In this document: positions 20,273 through 30,047 of the stretch, piece after piece | How positions within the stretch are numbered: the stretch's first letter is position 1 | Layout of the letters: each line of letters begins with the position of its first letter | From: Burkholderiaceae bacterium | Lineage (GTDB): Bacteria > Pseudomonadota > Gammaproteobacteria > Burkholderiales > Burkholderiaceae_C | Reading direction: 5' to 3' | Assembly (NCBI GenBank): GCA_014879745.1 | Contig: JACSRM010000227.1 | Coordinates: forward strand, 1 to 45,997 | Length of the DNA stretch: 45,997 bases | Made by a program: the position numbers and the translations under genes | Notes under the pieces: generated by a model | What the model was told of the DNA's origin: nothing | Databases searched by the model: none | Seen by the model: the letters and a program-made list of their open reading frames with translations, nothing else

Positions 20273-21514
20273 ATGAGCAAACTGACCCGCCGCGAATTCA
20301 ACCAGATGGCGGCCGCATCGGCCGTGGCCGGCACACTCGCTGCACCGGCGCTCGTGCGGGCGCAGCCCAAGACGCTGAAGGTCGGCGTGCTGCTGCCGCG
20401 TTCGGGCACCCAGGCCTTCATCGGGCAGTCGTGCCAGCTCGGCGCCGACATCTCGCCCGGGCTGATTCGCGAGATGTACGGCGTCGATCTCGAACTGATG
20501 AACGCCGACACCGAGACCAACGTCGAGGTCGCGCGTTCGCGCGCCGAGAAGCTGATCAACGACGGCGCGCAGGTGCTGGTCGGGCCGTTCGACTCCGGCG
20601 CCGCCGCCGCCATCGCCCAGGTGGCCGAGCAGCGCAAGATTCCGTTCATCGTCAATATCGCCGCCGCGCCGCAGATCACCGAGCAGGGCTACAAGTACAC
20701 GGTGCGCAACTTCCCGACCGCGGTCGACCTGATCCACAACGGGCTGGCGCTGATGCGCGACCTGTTCCAGGCCACCAATACGGCGCCGCGCAAGGCCGTA
20801 TTCATGCACGTCAACGATACCTTCGGCACGTCGATGGTGAAGGGCATCGGGGCCATCCTGCCCAAGCTCGACTACCTGCCGTTCAAGGTCGTCGAGACGA
20901 TCTCGTACGACCCCGCGGCGCGCGACCTCTCGGTCGAGGTGGCGAAGGCGAAGGCGACGAACGCCGACTTCATCATGCTCGTCAGCCGGCTGAACGATGC
21001 CATCCTGCTGGTGCGAGAACTCGTCAAGCAGCGCTGGTCGCCGCAGGGCATCATCAGCCCGGGCTCGCCCGGCATGTACGAGGCGCAGTTCTACAAGGCG
21101 CTGGGCAACAAGTACTCCGACTACGCGATCTCCAACGTGCCCTGGTACAACCCGAACGCGGCGCTGACCAAGCGCGTCGAGGCGGCGTTCGCCAAGCAGT
21201 TCCCGAAGGAGAAGATGATGTTCCACGCGCTGAACGTCGGCTTCACCTTCGAGGCGATGATGATCGCCGCCGACGCCTTCAAGCGCGCCGGCAGCGCCGA
21301 CGGCGCGGCGCTCAACGATGCGATCCACAAGACCGATATCACCGAGCGGATGATGGTCGGCGGGCCGATCAAGTTCGACGCCAAGGGCCAGAACACGCAG
21401 ATCGCCTCGGCCTGCATCCAGAACCGCAACGGCCAGCCGGTGGTGGTGCTGCCCAAGGACGCGGCGCAGATGGCGCCCGTCTACCCGGTGCCGAACTGGC
21501 AGGCGCGCGGCTGA
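20273..21514 (+). CDS. Branched-chain amino acid-type ABC transporter substrate-binding protein (Tat-like signal)
   Basis: TRREFNQMAAASAV...; LKVGVLLPRSGTQAFIGQ; periplasmic binding fold motifs. Confidence 0.92.
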   Translation: MSKLTRREFNQMAAASAVAGTLAAPALVRAQPKTLKVGVLLPRSGTQAFIGQSCQLGADISPGLIREMYGVDLELMNADTETNVEVARSRAEKLINDGAQVLVGPFDSGAAAAIAQVAEQRKIPFIVNIAAAPQITEQGYKYTVRNFPTAVDLIHNGLALMRDLFQATNTAPRKAVFMHVNDTFGTSMVKGIGAILPKLDYLPFKVVETISYDPAARDLSVEVAKAKATNADFIMLVSRLNDAILLVRELVKQRWSPQGIISPGSPGMYEAQFYKALGNKYSDYAISNVPWYNPNAALTKRVEAAFAKQFPKEKMMFHALNVGFTFEAMMIAADAFKRAGSADGAALNDAIHKTDITERMMVGGPIKFDAKGQNTQIASACIQNRNGQPVVVLPKDAAQMAPVYPVPNWQARG

Positions 21515-21566
21515 GCCGGGCGGTCTCGACGCAACGCCGGGTCAGAGCCCGACGGGAGGTGTCTGC

Positions 21567-22433
21567 GTGCCGATCGACGCGATCGTCAATATCGTCGTCA
21601 GCGGCCTGCTGACCGGCCTGGTCTACGGGCTGATGGCGCTCGGCCTGTCGGTCATCTACGGCGTGGTGCGGATCGTCAATTTCGCGCACGGCGAGCTGAT
21701 GACGCTGGCGATGTACGGTGCGGTATTCGGCTTCGCGCTCGCCGGCATCGATCCGCTGTGGCTGCTGGTGCCGATGGCGCTCGCTTTCTTCGCCGTCGGC
21801 TACGCGCTGCAGCGGGTGATCGTCAACCCGTTCATCGACCGGCCCGAGCACTCGCAGTTCATCCTGCTGCTGGCGGTGGCGCTGGTGCTGGTCAACGCCC
21901 TGCTGATCGCCTTCGGCCCGGACGCGCGCAGCGTGCAGGTCGACTATGCGCTCGATTCGTACCAGATCGGCCCGCTGCTGGTCGACAAGGTGCGCGTCAT
22001 CTGCGCCGCGGTCGCGCTCGTCGCCTGTGCGCTGCTGTTCGCGATCTTCCGCTTCACCGCATTCGGCAAGGCGATCCGCGCCTGTGCCGACAACCTGCTC
22101 GGCGCGCAGGTGGTCGGGCTCGACGTCAAGCACCTGTACGCGCTGACCTTCGGCCTCGGGACCGCCTGCGTCGGCGTCGCCGGCTGCCTGCTGACGCTGC
22201 TGGTCGACGTGACGCCGGTCTCCGGGCCGGCGTATACGCTGCTCGCCTTCGTGATCGTGATCATCGGCGGGCTCGGCTCGATGGTCGGCGCGCTCGCCGG
22301 CGGCGTGCTGATCGGCGTCTCCGAGTCGGTCGCCGGGCTGCTGATCACGCCGTCGGCCAAGAGCATGCTGTCGTTCGCGCTGCTGATCCTGGTGCTGGCG
22401 TTCAGGCCGCAGGGCCTGTTCAAGGGCAAGTAG
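21567..22433 (+). CDS. livH: LivH-type ABC permease
   Basis: GLVYGLMALGLSVIYGVVRIVNFAHGELMTLAMYGAV. Confidence 0.93.
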   Translation: MPIDAIVNIVVSGLLTGLVYGLMALGLSVIYGVVRIVNFAHGELMTLAMYGAVFGFALAGIDPLWLLVPMALAFFAVGYALQRVIVNPFIDRPEHSQFILLLAVALVLVNALLIAFGPDARSVQVDYALDSYQIGPLLVDKVRVICAAVALVACALLFAIFRFTAFGKAIRACADNLLGAQVVGLDVKHLYALTFGLGTACVGVAGCLLTLLVDVTPVSGPAYTLLAFVIVIIGGLGSMVGALAGGVLIGVSESVAGLLITPSAKSMLSFALLILVLAFRPQGLFKGK

Positions 22434-23429
22434 ATGGACCGCTCGCGCATCGGCCTGCTGGTGCTGCTGGCGCTGCTGCTGGTGGTACCGCCGGTGCTCG
22501 ACCGCTACCTGCTGTCGGTGCTGATCCTGATCCTGTACTTCGCGTTCGTTGGCCAGGCGTGGAATATCGTGATGGGCTTCTGCGGCCAGCTGTCGCTCGG
22601 CCACGCCCTGTTCGTCGGCCTCGGCGCGTACACCGCGGCGGCGCTGTTCCAGCACTTCGGTGTGATTCCGTGGATCGGCATGCTGGCCGCGGTGGCGGTC
22701 TGCGTCGCGGCGGCGTCGGTGATCGGCTGGCTCGCATTTCGCTTCGGCATCGGCGGCACCTACTTCGCGCTGCTGACGATCGCCTTCGCCGAGTTCACCC
22801 GCATCGGCTTCGACCACCTCACCTGGGTCGGCGCCTCGGGCGGCTTCTTCCTGAAGGTGGTGCAGCAGGACCAGGTCGACCTGCTGCACCTGCGCGGCCA
22901 CCCGCTGATGTTCTACTACCTCGCGCTGGCGCTGGCGGTCGGCGGCTTCGCGCTGTCGGCGTGGCTGCTGCGCGGCAGGCTGGGTTTTTATTTCCGCGCG
23001 ATCCGCGACAACGAGGAGGCGGCGCGCGCCGCCGGCGTCGACACCTTCCGCTACAAGATGTTCGCGCTGCAGATCTCGGCCGGCATGACGGCGCTGGCCG
23101 GCGTGTTCTTCGCCTTCTACTACAACAACCTCTTCCCGGAGCAGATCTTCAGCATGGGCCGCTCGATCGAGATCATCCTCGCGCCGATCATCGGCGGCGT
23201 CGGCACGCTGTTCGGTCCGATCCTGGGGGCGGCGGTGCTCACCGTGCTCTCCGAGGGCATCAACGAACTGCTGTCGATCTCGGGCTACGAGATTCCGGGC
23301 GTCAAGCAGATCCTGTACGGCATCGCGCTCGGCCTGGCGATCATGTTCATGCCGAACGGCATCTGGCCCGCGATCGCGAACCGCCTGGGATTCAAGCGCC
23401 GGATTGCGCGCGACGATGACGAATCGTGA
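22434..23429 (+). CDS. livM: LivM-type ABC permease
   Basis: VGQAWNIVMGFCGQLSLGHALFVGLGAYTAAAL. Confidence 0.93.
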   Translation: MDRSRIGLLVLLALLLVVPPVLDRYLLSVLILILYFAFVGQAWNIVMGFCGQLSLGHALFVGLGAYTAAALFQHFGVIPWIGMLAAVAVCVAAASVIGWLAFRFGIGGTYFALLTIAFAEFTRIGFDHLTWVGASGGFFLKVVQQDQVDLLHLRGHPLMFYYLALALAVGGFALSAWLLRGRLGFYFRAIRDNEEAARAAGVDTFRYKMFALQISAGMTALAGVFFAFYYNNLFPEQIFSMGRSIEIILAPIIGGVGTLFGPILGAAVLTVLSEGINELLSISGYEIPGVKQILYGIALGLAIMFMPNGIWPAIANRLGFKRRIARDDDES

Positions 23430-24174
23430 CGTGCGCACCGATACGACGTCCCCGCTGCTCGAGGTGGCGGGGGTGTCGAAGAGCTTTCGCGGCCTGCGCG
23501 CGGTCTCGCGCGCCTCGCTCGAGGTCGCGCGCGGCGAGATCGTCGCGCTCATCGGCCCGAATGGCGCCGGCAAGACGACGCTGTTCAACCTGGTGGCCGG
23601 CTCGCTCGCGCCCGACGAAGGCACGATCCGCTTCCACGGTGCGAGTATCGAGGGCATGCGCCCGGATCGCGTCTGCGAGGCGGGCATCGGCCGCACCTTC
23701 CAGATCGTCAAGCCGTTCGCCGACATGACGGTGCTCGAGAACGCGATGGTCGGCGGCTTTCGCGGCACCGCCGATGCCCGGCTCGCGCGCTCGCGCGCCG
23801 ATCGCGCGCTCAAGGGGCTGGAGATGTGGCCGCTGCGCGACCGCCCGGCCTCGGCGCTGACGCTGCCCGACCGCAAGCGCCTCGAGGTCGCGCGGGCGCT
23901 GGCGACCGAACCGACGCTGCTGCTGCTCGACGAGGTGATGGCGGGCCTGCGGCCGACCGAAACCGACCAGATGGTCGCGGCGTTCAAGCGGCTGGCCGCC
24001 GAGCAGGGCGTGACGATTCTGCTGATCGAACACGTGATGCGCGCCGTGATGGCGCTCGCGCAGCGCGTCTATGTGCTGCATCACGGCGAGATCATCGCCT
24101 CGGGGACGCCGCAGCAGGTGACGTCCGATGCGCGGGTGCTCGAGAGCTATCTCGGCAGCGGGACGCCGCACTGA
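23416..24174 (+). CDS. livG: LivG-type ABC ATPase
   Basis: Walker A GPNGAGKTTLFN; LLLDEVMAGL; GRTFQIVKPF. Confidence 0.93.
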   Translation: MTNRDVRTDTTSPLLEVAGVSKSFRGLRAVSRASLEVARGEIVALIGPNGAGKTTLFNLVAGSLAPDEGTIRFHGASIEGMRPDRVCEAGIGRTFQIVKPFADMTVLENAMVGGFRGTADARLARSRADRALKGLEMWPLRDRPASALTLPDRKRLEVARALATEPTLLLLDEVMAGLRPTETDQMVAAFKRLAAEQGVTILLIEHVMRAVMALAQRVYVLHHGEIIASGTPQQVTSDARVLESYLGSGTPH

Positions 24175-24878
24175 TGCTCGAGATCCGCGACCTGTCGGTG
24201 TTCTACGGCGATGCGCAGGCGATCGACGGCGTGAGCCTGTCGGTCGACGACGGGCAGGTGGTGGCACTGGTGGGCGCGAACGGCGCCGGCAAGACCTCGC
24301 TGATCCGCACCGTGGCCGGCATCCTGAAGCCACGCGCGGGATCGATCCGCTTCGACGGCCGCGAGATCGGCGGCCAGGACAGCCACCGCGTGTGCAACCT
24401 CGGCGTCGGCCAGGTCGCCGAGGGCCGGCAGGTCTTCCCGTCGCTGAGCGTGCTCGAGAACCTGCAGGTCGGTGCGATGCTGCCGCGCGCCCGGGCGCAC
24501 GCCGCGGCGGCGCTCGACCGGGTCTTCGCGATGTTCCCCCGACTCGAGGAGCGCGCGTCGCAGTCGGCCGGCACGCTGTCGGGCGGCGAGCAGCAGATGC
24601 TCGCGATCGGCCGCTGCCTGATGGGGGCGCCACGCATGATCATGTTCGACGAGCCCTCGCTCGGCCTGTCGCCGACGATGGTGGCCGAGGTCTTTCGCGT
24701 CGTCCGCGAACTTCACGCGCAGGGCATGACGATCCTGCTCGTCGAGCAAAACGTCGCCGCATCGCTGCAGATCGCCGACCGCGCCTGCGTGCTGGAAAAC
24801 GGCCGCATCGTGCTGGAGGGCACGGGCGCTTCGCTGCTCGACGACCCGCGGGTGAAGGAAGCCTACCTCGGCCTGTAG
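24174..24878 (+). CDS. livF: LivF-type ABC ATPase
   Basis: VGANGAGKTSLIRT; LSGGEQQMLAIGR; MFDEPSLGLSP. Confidence 0.94.
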   Translation: MLEIRDLSVFYGDAQAIDGVSLSVDDGQVVALVGANGAGKTSLIRTVAGILKPRAGSIRFDGREIGGQDSHRVCNLGVGQVAEGRQVFPSLSVLENLQVGAMLPRARAHAAAALDRVFAMFPRLEERASQSAGTLSGGEQQMLAIGRCLMGAPRMIMFDEPSLGLSPTMVAEVFRVVRELHAQGMTILLVEQNVAASLQIADRACVLENGRIVLEGTGASLLDDPRVKEAYLGL

Positions 24879-24883
24879 AGGCG

Positions 24884-25435
24884 TCAGCCGGGCGGCGCGA
24901 TGCCGCGCCGCTCGCGCATCGCGCGGCCGATCCGCTCGAGCGCATCGTCGCTCAACAGGCGCGCGGCCATCGGCAGCAGTTCCTTCTCCTCGCGCTCGAT
25001 GTGGCGTTCGTAGAGCGTGATCATGGGCTCGATATCCTGCGCGTCGAGCGACGCCGCGCCGCCGGCGGCGATCGCTTCGAGCTTGATGCGCACCTCCCGC
25101 CAGTGCGTCTCGAGGGCGCGATGATCGGCGGTCAGCGCGCCGACGATATCGTGCAAACAGACCGCGTCCGATCCGGCCATCGCCTCGATGAGCGCCGGAA
25201 AGAGGTCGGCCTCCTCGTCGGCATGGTGATCCCGGGCCGCGGTATCGAAATAGCGCAGCACGGCGGCCGCGGCGCTGCGCGCGGCGTCGTCGGCGCCGTG
25301 CCGGGCCAGATGCGGCACGAGGCGGCGCAAGGTGGCGCATTGGTTCTGGACGCGCTCGTGACAGGCGGCGAGCATCTCGAGCGGCACCTCGAAACTTGCG
25401 CCGGGGGCGGAACGGCCTGGCGGGCTGATCTTCAT
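24884..25435 (-). CDS. Hemerythrin domain-containing protein
   Basis: CHERVQNQC...DHHADEEADLFP...DHRALETHW...YERHIEREEKELLP. Confidence 0.88.
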   Translation of the reverse strand: MKISPPGRSAPGASFEVPLEMLAACHERVQNQCATLRRLVPHLARHGADDAARSAAAAVLRYFDTAARDHHADEEADLFPALIEAMAGSDAVCLHDIVGALTADHRALETHWREVRIKLEAIAAGGAASLDAQDIEPMITLYERHIEREEKELLPMAARLLSDDALERIGRAMRERRGIAPPG

Positions 25436-25481
25436 CGCTGCCTCCTCTGGCGTCGCGCCGGTCCGATTTGCGCTGCCGCGT

Positions 25482-25979
25482 TCAGGCCTGGACCTTGGCG
25501 GCATCCGCGCGACGCAATGCCGGCGCCGGCTTCGCACCCCGCACGGGGACGAGTCGCGATACCGGCGGCAGGGCCGATATCGGCTCGGCGATCTCGGCGA
25601 GCGTGACGCCGTCGAGCACCTTGAAATAGGCCTGCATCGCGGCGTCGAAGACCCGCTTCAGGCGGCAGGTCGCCGACAGCAGGCAGGCATTCGTGCCTTC
25701 GTCGAAGCACTCGACGATCCGGAAGTCGGTCTCGGTGCGGCGCACGATCTCGCCGACCACGATCTGCGTCGGATCCTTCAGCAGCCGCATGCCGCCGCCG
25801 CGCCCGCGCGTCGTCGCGATCACGCCCTGGCGCGCAAGGTCGTTGACGATTTTCATCAGGTGGTTCTTCGACAGATGATGATGCTCGGCGAGTTCGGCGA
25901 TCGTCACCAGCCGATCGGGATTCGCGGCGCAGAACATCAGTACCCGCAGTGTGTAGTCGGTGTAGTCGGTGAGTCGCAT
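25482..25979 (-). CDS. nsrR: Rrf2 family regulator, NsrR-type NO sensor
   Basis: MRLTDYTDYTLRVLMFCAANPDRLVTIAELAEHHHLSKNHLMKIVNDLARQGVI; cysteine cluster ECFDEGTNACLLSATCRLKRVF. Confidence 0.9.
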   Translation of the reverse strand: MRLTDYTDYTLRVLMFCAANPDRLVTIAELAEHHHLSKNHLMKIVNDLARQGVIATTRGRGGGMRLLKDPTQIVVGEIVRRTETDFRIVECFDEGTNACLLSATCRLKRVFDAAMQAYFKVLDGVTLAEIAEPISALPPVSRLVPVRGAKPAPALRRADAAKVQA

Positions 25980-26031
25980 CTGTGCCTCAAAAGCTGTACC
26001 CGGAGTGTTGCTTTAATGACGGCATCGCCTT

Positions 26032-26054
26032 AACATGCGTGCATTCTACATCTT
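26032..26054. promoter_or_regulatory. NsrR-like operator in nsrR/nnrS divergent region
   Basis: AACATGCG-N7-TACATCTT. Confidence 0.6.
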
Positions 26055-26107
26055 ATAATTTCCGGCGTGTGAAAGTCTCCGTGGCGCGCCACGCAAGCTT
26101 CGATCCC

Positions 26108-27331
26108 ATGAGCCAAGAACGACCCGCCGTGCCGATTGCCCCGCCCTCGCCTGCGCCCGCCGCAGCGCAGGCCGGACAGCCGCGCGGCCTGCCCTTGCTG
26201 CGCCTCGGCTTTCGACCGTTCTATCTCGGCGCGGCGGCCTTCGCCTGCCTCTCGGTGCCGCTGTGGCTGGCCGTCTTCTTCGGGCACCTGACGCTGGATG
26301 CGCAGATCGCACCCCTCCTGTGGCACGCCCACGAGATGCTGTTCGGCTTCGCCGCCGCCGTCATCATCGGCTTCCTGCTGACGGCCGGCAAGGCGTGGAC
26401 GGGGCTGGCGACGCCGCGCGGCGCCTTTCTCGGCGCGCTCGCCGGCCTCTGGCTCGCGGCGCGCATCGCGGCGCTGGCCGCCCCGTATGCCGTCTATGCG
26501 GTGCTCGACGTGCTGCTGCTGCCGGTGGTGGCCGCCGTGCTGCTGGACGTGCTGCTGCGCTCGGGCAACAAGCGCAACCTGCCGCTGGCCGGGATCCTCG
26601 CCCTGCTCGCGCTCGCCAATCTGTGCTTTCATCTTGCCGTGCTCGGCATCATCGGCGTGCAGCCGATGCACGCGCTGTTTGCCGCGCTCGGCCTGATCGT
26701 GATGATCGAATGCGTGATGGCCGGCCGCGTGCTGCCGTTCTTCACGATGAGCGCGACGCCCGGCCTGAAGCTCGACGAGAAGCCCTGGGTCGTGAAGGCG
26801 ACGCTCGCAACGAGCGCGCTCGCGCTCGCGCTGTGGGTGTTCGCGCCGGCCGGATGGATCGTCGCGCTCGCCTTCGTGCTCGCCGCCGCCTGCCACCTGC
26901 TGCGCCAGTGGAGCTGGCAGCCGTGGGTCACGCGCGGCAGGCCGATCCTGTGGATCCTGCATGCCGCCTATCTGTGGCTGCCGATCGGCTTCGTGCTGCT
27001 CGCCGCGGCGCAGCCCGGCTGGGTCGCCGAATCGATCGGCGTGCACGCGCTCGCGGTCGGCGCAACCGGCGGGCTGATCATCGGCATGATCACGCGCACC
27101 GCGCGTGGCCACACCGGCCGGCCGCTGAAGGTCAACCGCGTCGAGGTCAGCGCCTACGGCCTGGTGCTCGCTGCCGCGGTGGCGCGCGTGCTGCTGCCGA
27201 TCGTCGCGCCGCAGTGGCTCGTCCAGTCGCTGTGGCTCGCGGCGGTCGCGTGGAGCCTCGCTTTCCTGCTCTACCTCGTCGTCTATGGGCCGTGGCTGAT
27301 GCGCACCCGGCTCGACGGCAAGGACGGCTGA
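26108..27331 (+). CDS. nnrS: NnrS family protein
   Basis: LPLLRLGFRPFYLGAAAFA...WHAHEMLFGFAAAVIIGFLLTAGKAWTG...GGLIIGMITRTARGHTGRPL. Confidence 0.95.
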   Translation: MSQERPAVPIAPPSPAPAAAQAGQPRGLPLLRLGFRPFYLGAAAFACLSVPLWLAVFFGHLTLDAQIAPLLWHAHEMLFGFAAAVIIGFLLTAGKAWTGLATPRGAFLGALAGLWLAARIAALAAPYAVYAVLDVLLLPVVAAVLLDVLLRSGNKRNLPLAGILALLALANLCFHLAVLGIIGVQPMHALFAALGLIVMIECVMAGRVLPFFTMSATPGLKLDEKPWVVKATLATSALALALWVFAPAGWIVALAFVLAAACHLLRQWSWQPWVTRGRPILWILHAAYLWLPIGFVLLAAAQPGWVAESIGVHALAVGATGGLIIGMITRTARGHTGRPLKVNRVEVSAYGLVLAAAVARVLLPIVAPQWLVQSLWLAAVAWSLAFLLYLVVYGPWLMRTRLDGKDG

Positions 27332-27436
27332 CAGCGCAGCCTTCGCGACCTGCCCACCGATCCGCCGGCATCCGGACCGATCCGCGCCCCTTCGAACGTC
27401 CCCTTTTCCTCAACCTGCCTGCAGAAAGGCCGCACC

Positions 27437-27733
27437 ATGTCCAGCCCCATCGCCACCACCATCCACGTCCAGCAGATCCCGCCGCGCGAGCGCCACGCGC
27501 ACATCTTCGCGTCCTTCGACGCGCTCGCCGTCGGCCAGGCGCTGCAGATCGTCAACGACCACGATCCGCGTCCGCTGCGCTTCCAGTTCGACGACCGCAC
27601 GCCGGGCCAGTTCGACTGGAGCTATATTGAGTCCGGCCCCGAGACCTGGCGCGTCAACATCAAGCGCACCGCGACGAAGGAAGCCGCCGGCAACAGCAGT
27701 TCGTGCTGCTCGGGCGGCGCCTGCGGCGGCTGA
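27437..27733 (+). CDS. DUF2249 domain-containing protein with Cys-rich C-terminal tail
   Basis: IPPRERHAHIFASFDALAVGQALQIVNDHDPRPLRFQF; C-terminal SSSCCSGGACGG. Confidence 0.85.
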   Translation: MSSPIATTIHVQQIPPRERHAHIFASFDALAVGQALQIVNDHDPRPLRFQFDDRTPGQFDWSYIESGPETWRVNIKRTATKEAAGNSSSCCSGGACGG

Positions 27734-27778
27734 GGGATCGATCCAGGGCACCGCCTCCCGGCGGTGCGCATTCGGCGT

Positions 27779-28324
27779 TCACAGGCCGAGCGTCAGGCGC
27801 GCGGCCTCCGACATGTGGTAGCGCGTCCACGGCGGGTCGAACACCATCTCGACATTGCACTCGGCGACGCGCGGCAGCGCCAGCACTTTCTCGTAGACCT
27901 CGTTGGCGATCGCCTCGCCCATGCCGCAGCCGGGCGCGGTGAGCGTCATCTTGATCGACACCATGACCCGCTCGTCGTCGATCGGAATCACGTCGCAGAC
28001 GTAGATCAGCCCGAGCTCGACGATATTGACCGGGATCTCCGGGTCGTAGCAGGTCTTGAGCGTTTCCCAGACGAGGCCTTTCACCTCGTCGAGCTTGACG
28101 TCGGCGTGCGCCTCGACGGCGACCGGCAGCGGCTTGCCGATCGCGTCGGCGTCGCGGCCGGCGAGCCGCACCAGCTGACCCTCGACGTGCAGCGTGAAAT
28201 TGCTGCCGAGCGCCTGCGTGATCTCGGCATGTGTGCCGGCCGGCAGATCGAGCGGCGTACCGTCGGGCACGCGCTCGACCTGCACCGGCCGGTTGGTGAC
28301 GACGGGTTCGCGCCAGGATTTCAT
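27779..28324 (-). CDS. sufT: Fe-S cluster assembly protein SufT (MIP18/DUF59 type)
   Basis: VKGLVWETLKTCYDPEIPVNIVELGLIYVCDV...MTLTAPGCGMGEAIANEV. Confidence 0.92.
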   Translation of the reverse strand: MKSWREPVVTNRPVQVERVPDGTPLDLPAGTHAEITQALGSNFTLHVEGQLVRLAGRDADAIGKPLPVAVEAHADVKLDEVKGLVWETLKTCYDPEIPVNIVELGLIYVCDVIPIDDERVMVSIKMTLTAPGCGMGEAIANEVYEKVLALPRVAECNVEMVFDPPWTRYHMSEAARLTLGL

Positions 28325-28809
28325 GCTGCCTCGGTCTCGGTGCTGACCGCGCCGCTGTCGGGCGGATCGTTCAATGCATGCATCAATGCGTGCCAGCCGA
28401 GCATCGCGCACTTGATGCGGCTCGGGTAGCGGCGCACGCCGGCCAGGCTCACGAGCTTGCCCAGATGCGCCTCCTCGGGGTCGAGCTGGCCGGTCAGGAC
28501 GGCACGAAAGCGCTGCTGCAACTCCTGCGCGGCGGCGACATCGGCGCCACGCACCGCCTCCGTCATCATCGACGCCGAGGCGATGCAGATCGCACAGCCG
28601 TGGCCGCTGAAGCGGATATCGCCGACCTTGCCCTCCTTCAGATCGAGCTCGACCTTCAGCGTGTCGCCGCACGCCGGGTTGTGGCCGCGCGCTTCGTGGG
28701 TCGGCGCCGCAAGGCTGCCGAAATTACGCGGCGCGCGCTTGTGCTCGACGACGATCTCCTGGTAGAGATCGTTCTCGGCGGCCATCGCCGGGAGCTGGGC
28801 TGGATTCAT
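28321..28809 (-). CDS. sufU: Fe-S scaffold/sulfurtransferase SufU
   Basis: YQEIVVEHKRAPRNFG...NPACGDTLKV...FSGHGCAICIASASMMTEAV. Confidence 0.93.
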   Translation of the reverse strand: MNPAQLPAMAAENDLYQEIVVEHKRAPRNFGSLAAPTHEARGHNPACGDTLKVELDLKEGKVGDIRFSGHGCAICIASASMMTEAVRGADVAAAQELQQRFRAVLTGQLDPEEAHLGKLVSLAGVRRYPSRIKCAMLGWHALMHALNDPPDSGAVSTETEAA

Positions 28810-30047
28810 CGCAGCACCTCGAGCGCACGCGCGACGCCGGCGGCGAGCCGTTCGACGTCGTCATGCGTGTTGTAGACCGCGAACGACGCCCGCGTCGTCG
28901 GGCCGAGGCCGAGGTGATCGATCAACGGCTGCGCGCAGTGATGCCCGGTGCGCACCGCGATGCCCCGTTCGTCGAGCAAGGTGCCGAGGTCGTGCGGATG
29001 GACGTCGCCGGTGACGAAGGCGGCGATCGCCGACGTCTCCGCGTGCGGCGCGATCACCGTGACGCCGCCGAGCGCGGCGAGGCTTTTCACCGCGTGCGCG
29101 CGCAGCGCCGTCACGTGCGCGTCGACCGCAGCGCGGCCGAGGCCGTCGATGAAGTCCGCCGCAGCCGCCATGCCGACCGCGCCGCCGACGTTGGGCGTGC
29201 CGCCTTCGAGCCGCGCCGGCAGGCCGGCGAACTCGGCGCGCTCGAGCGTCACCCACTCGACCATGTCGCCGCCCAGGCGCAGCGGCACCAGCTTGTCGAG
29301 CGCGCTGCGCCGCCCGGCGAGCGCGCCGATCCCCATCGGGCCGTACATCTTGTGGCCGGAAAAGGCGACGAAATCGCATTCGAGCGCCGAGATATCGAGC
29401 GCCTCGTGGCTCACGGCCTGCGCCGCATCGAGCACGGTCAGTGCACCGGCCTGCTTCGCCAGTGCGAGCATCGCCTCGAACGGCGGCCGCTCGCCGGTCG
29501 CGTTGGCGCAGGCGGTGACGGCGAAGACGCGCGTGCGCGAACCGAGCAGCCGCTCGAGGGCGTCGATGTGCAGACGGCCCTCGGCGTCGGGCATCAGGAC
29601 GCGCAGCGTCGCGCCGCAGCGCCTGGCGGCAAGCTGCCACGGCACGAGATTGGCGTGGTGTTCGAGGCCGCTGACGATGATCTCGTCGCCCGTCTTCAGC
29701 ACCGCCGGCCCGTGACCCGCGAGCGACAGGCCCTGGGCGATGGTATTCAACGCCTCGGTTGTCCCGGAGGTGAAGACGAGTTCGTGCTGCGCACCGGCGC
29801 CGATATAGGCCTTGAGGCGTTCGCGCGCGGCCTCGAAATCGTCCGTCGCGCGCTGGCTCAGCGTATGCACGCCGCGGTGGATATTGGCGCGGTCGCGCGA
29901 CTCGAACTCGCGCATCGCCGCCATCACCGCGAGCGGCATCTGCGTCGTCGCCGCATTGTCGAGATAGACGAGCGGCGCGCCGTTGATGCTCTGCGCGAGC
30001 ACCGGAAAGCTGTCGGTGAGAGCGGCAAGCGGCAGACGTTCACCCAT
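28806..30047 (-). CDS. sufS: Cysteine desulfurase SufS
   Basis: YLDNAATTQMP...FTSGTTEALN...SGHKMYGPMGIGAL...RTGHHCAQPL. Confidence 0.95.
   Translation of the reverse strand: MGERLPLAALTDSFPVLAQSINGAPLVYLDNAATTQMPLAVMAAMREFESRDRANIHRGVHTLSQRATDDFEAARERLKAYIGAGAQHELVFTSGTTEALNTIAQGLSLAGHGPAVLKTGDEIIVSGLEHHANLVPWQLAARRCGATLRVLMPDAEGRLHIDALERLLGSRTRVFAVTACANATGERPPFEAMLALAKQAGALTVLDAAQAVSHEALDISALECDFVAFSGHKMYGPMGIGALAGRRSALDKLVPLRLGGDMVEWVTLERAEFAGLPARLEGGTPNVGGAVGMAAAADFIDGLGRAAVDAHVTALRAHAVKSLAALGGVTVIAPHAETSAIAAFVTGDVHPHDLGTLLDERGIAVRTGHHCAQPLIDHLGLGPTTRASFAVYNTHDDVERLAAGVARALEVLR

Noticed and set aside
17812-20679. 955-aa minus-strand ORF
   Set aside because: Antisense to the P-type ATPase; shadow ORF.
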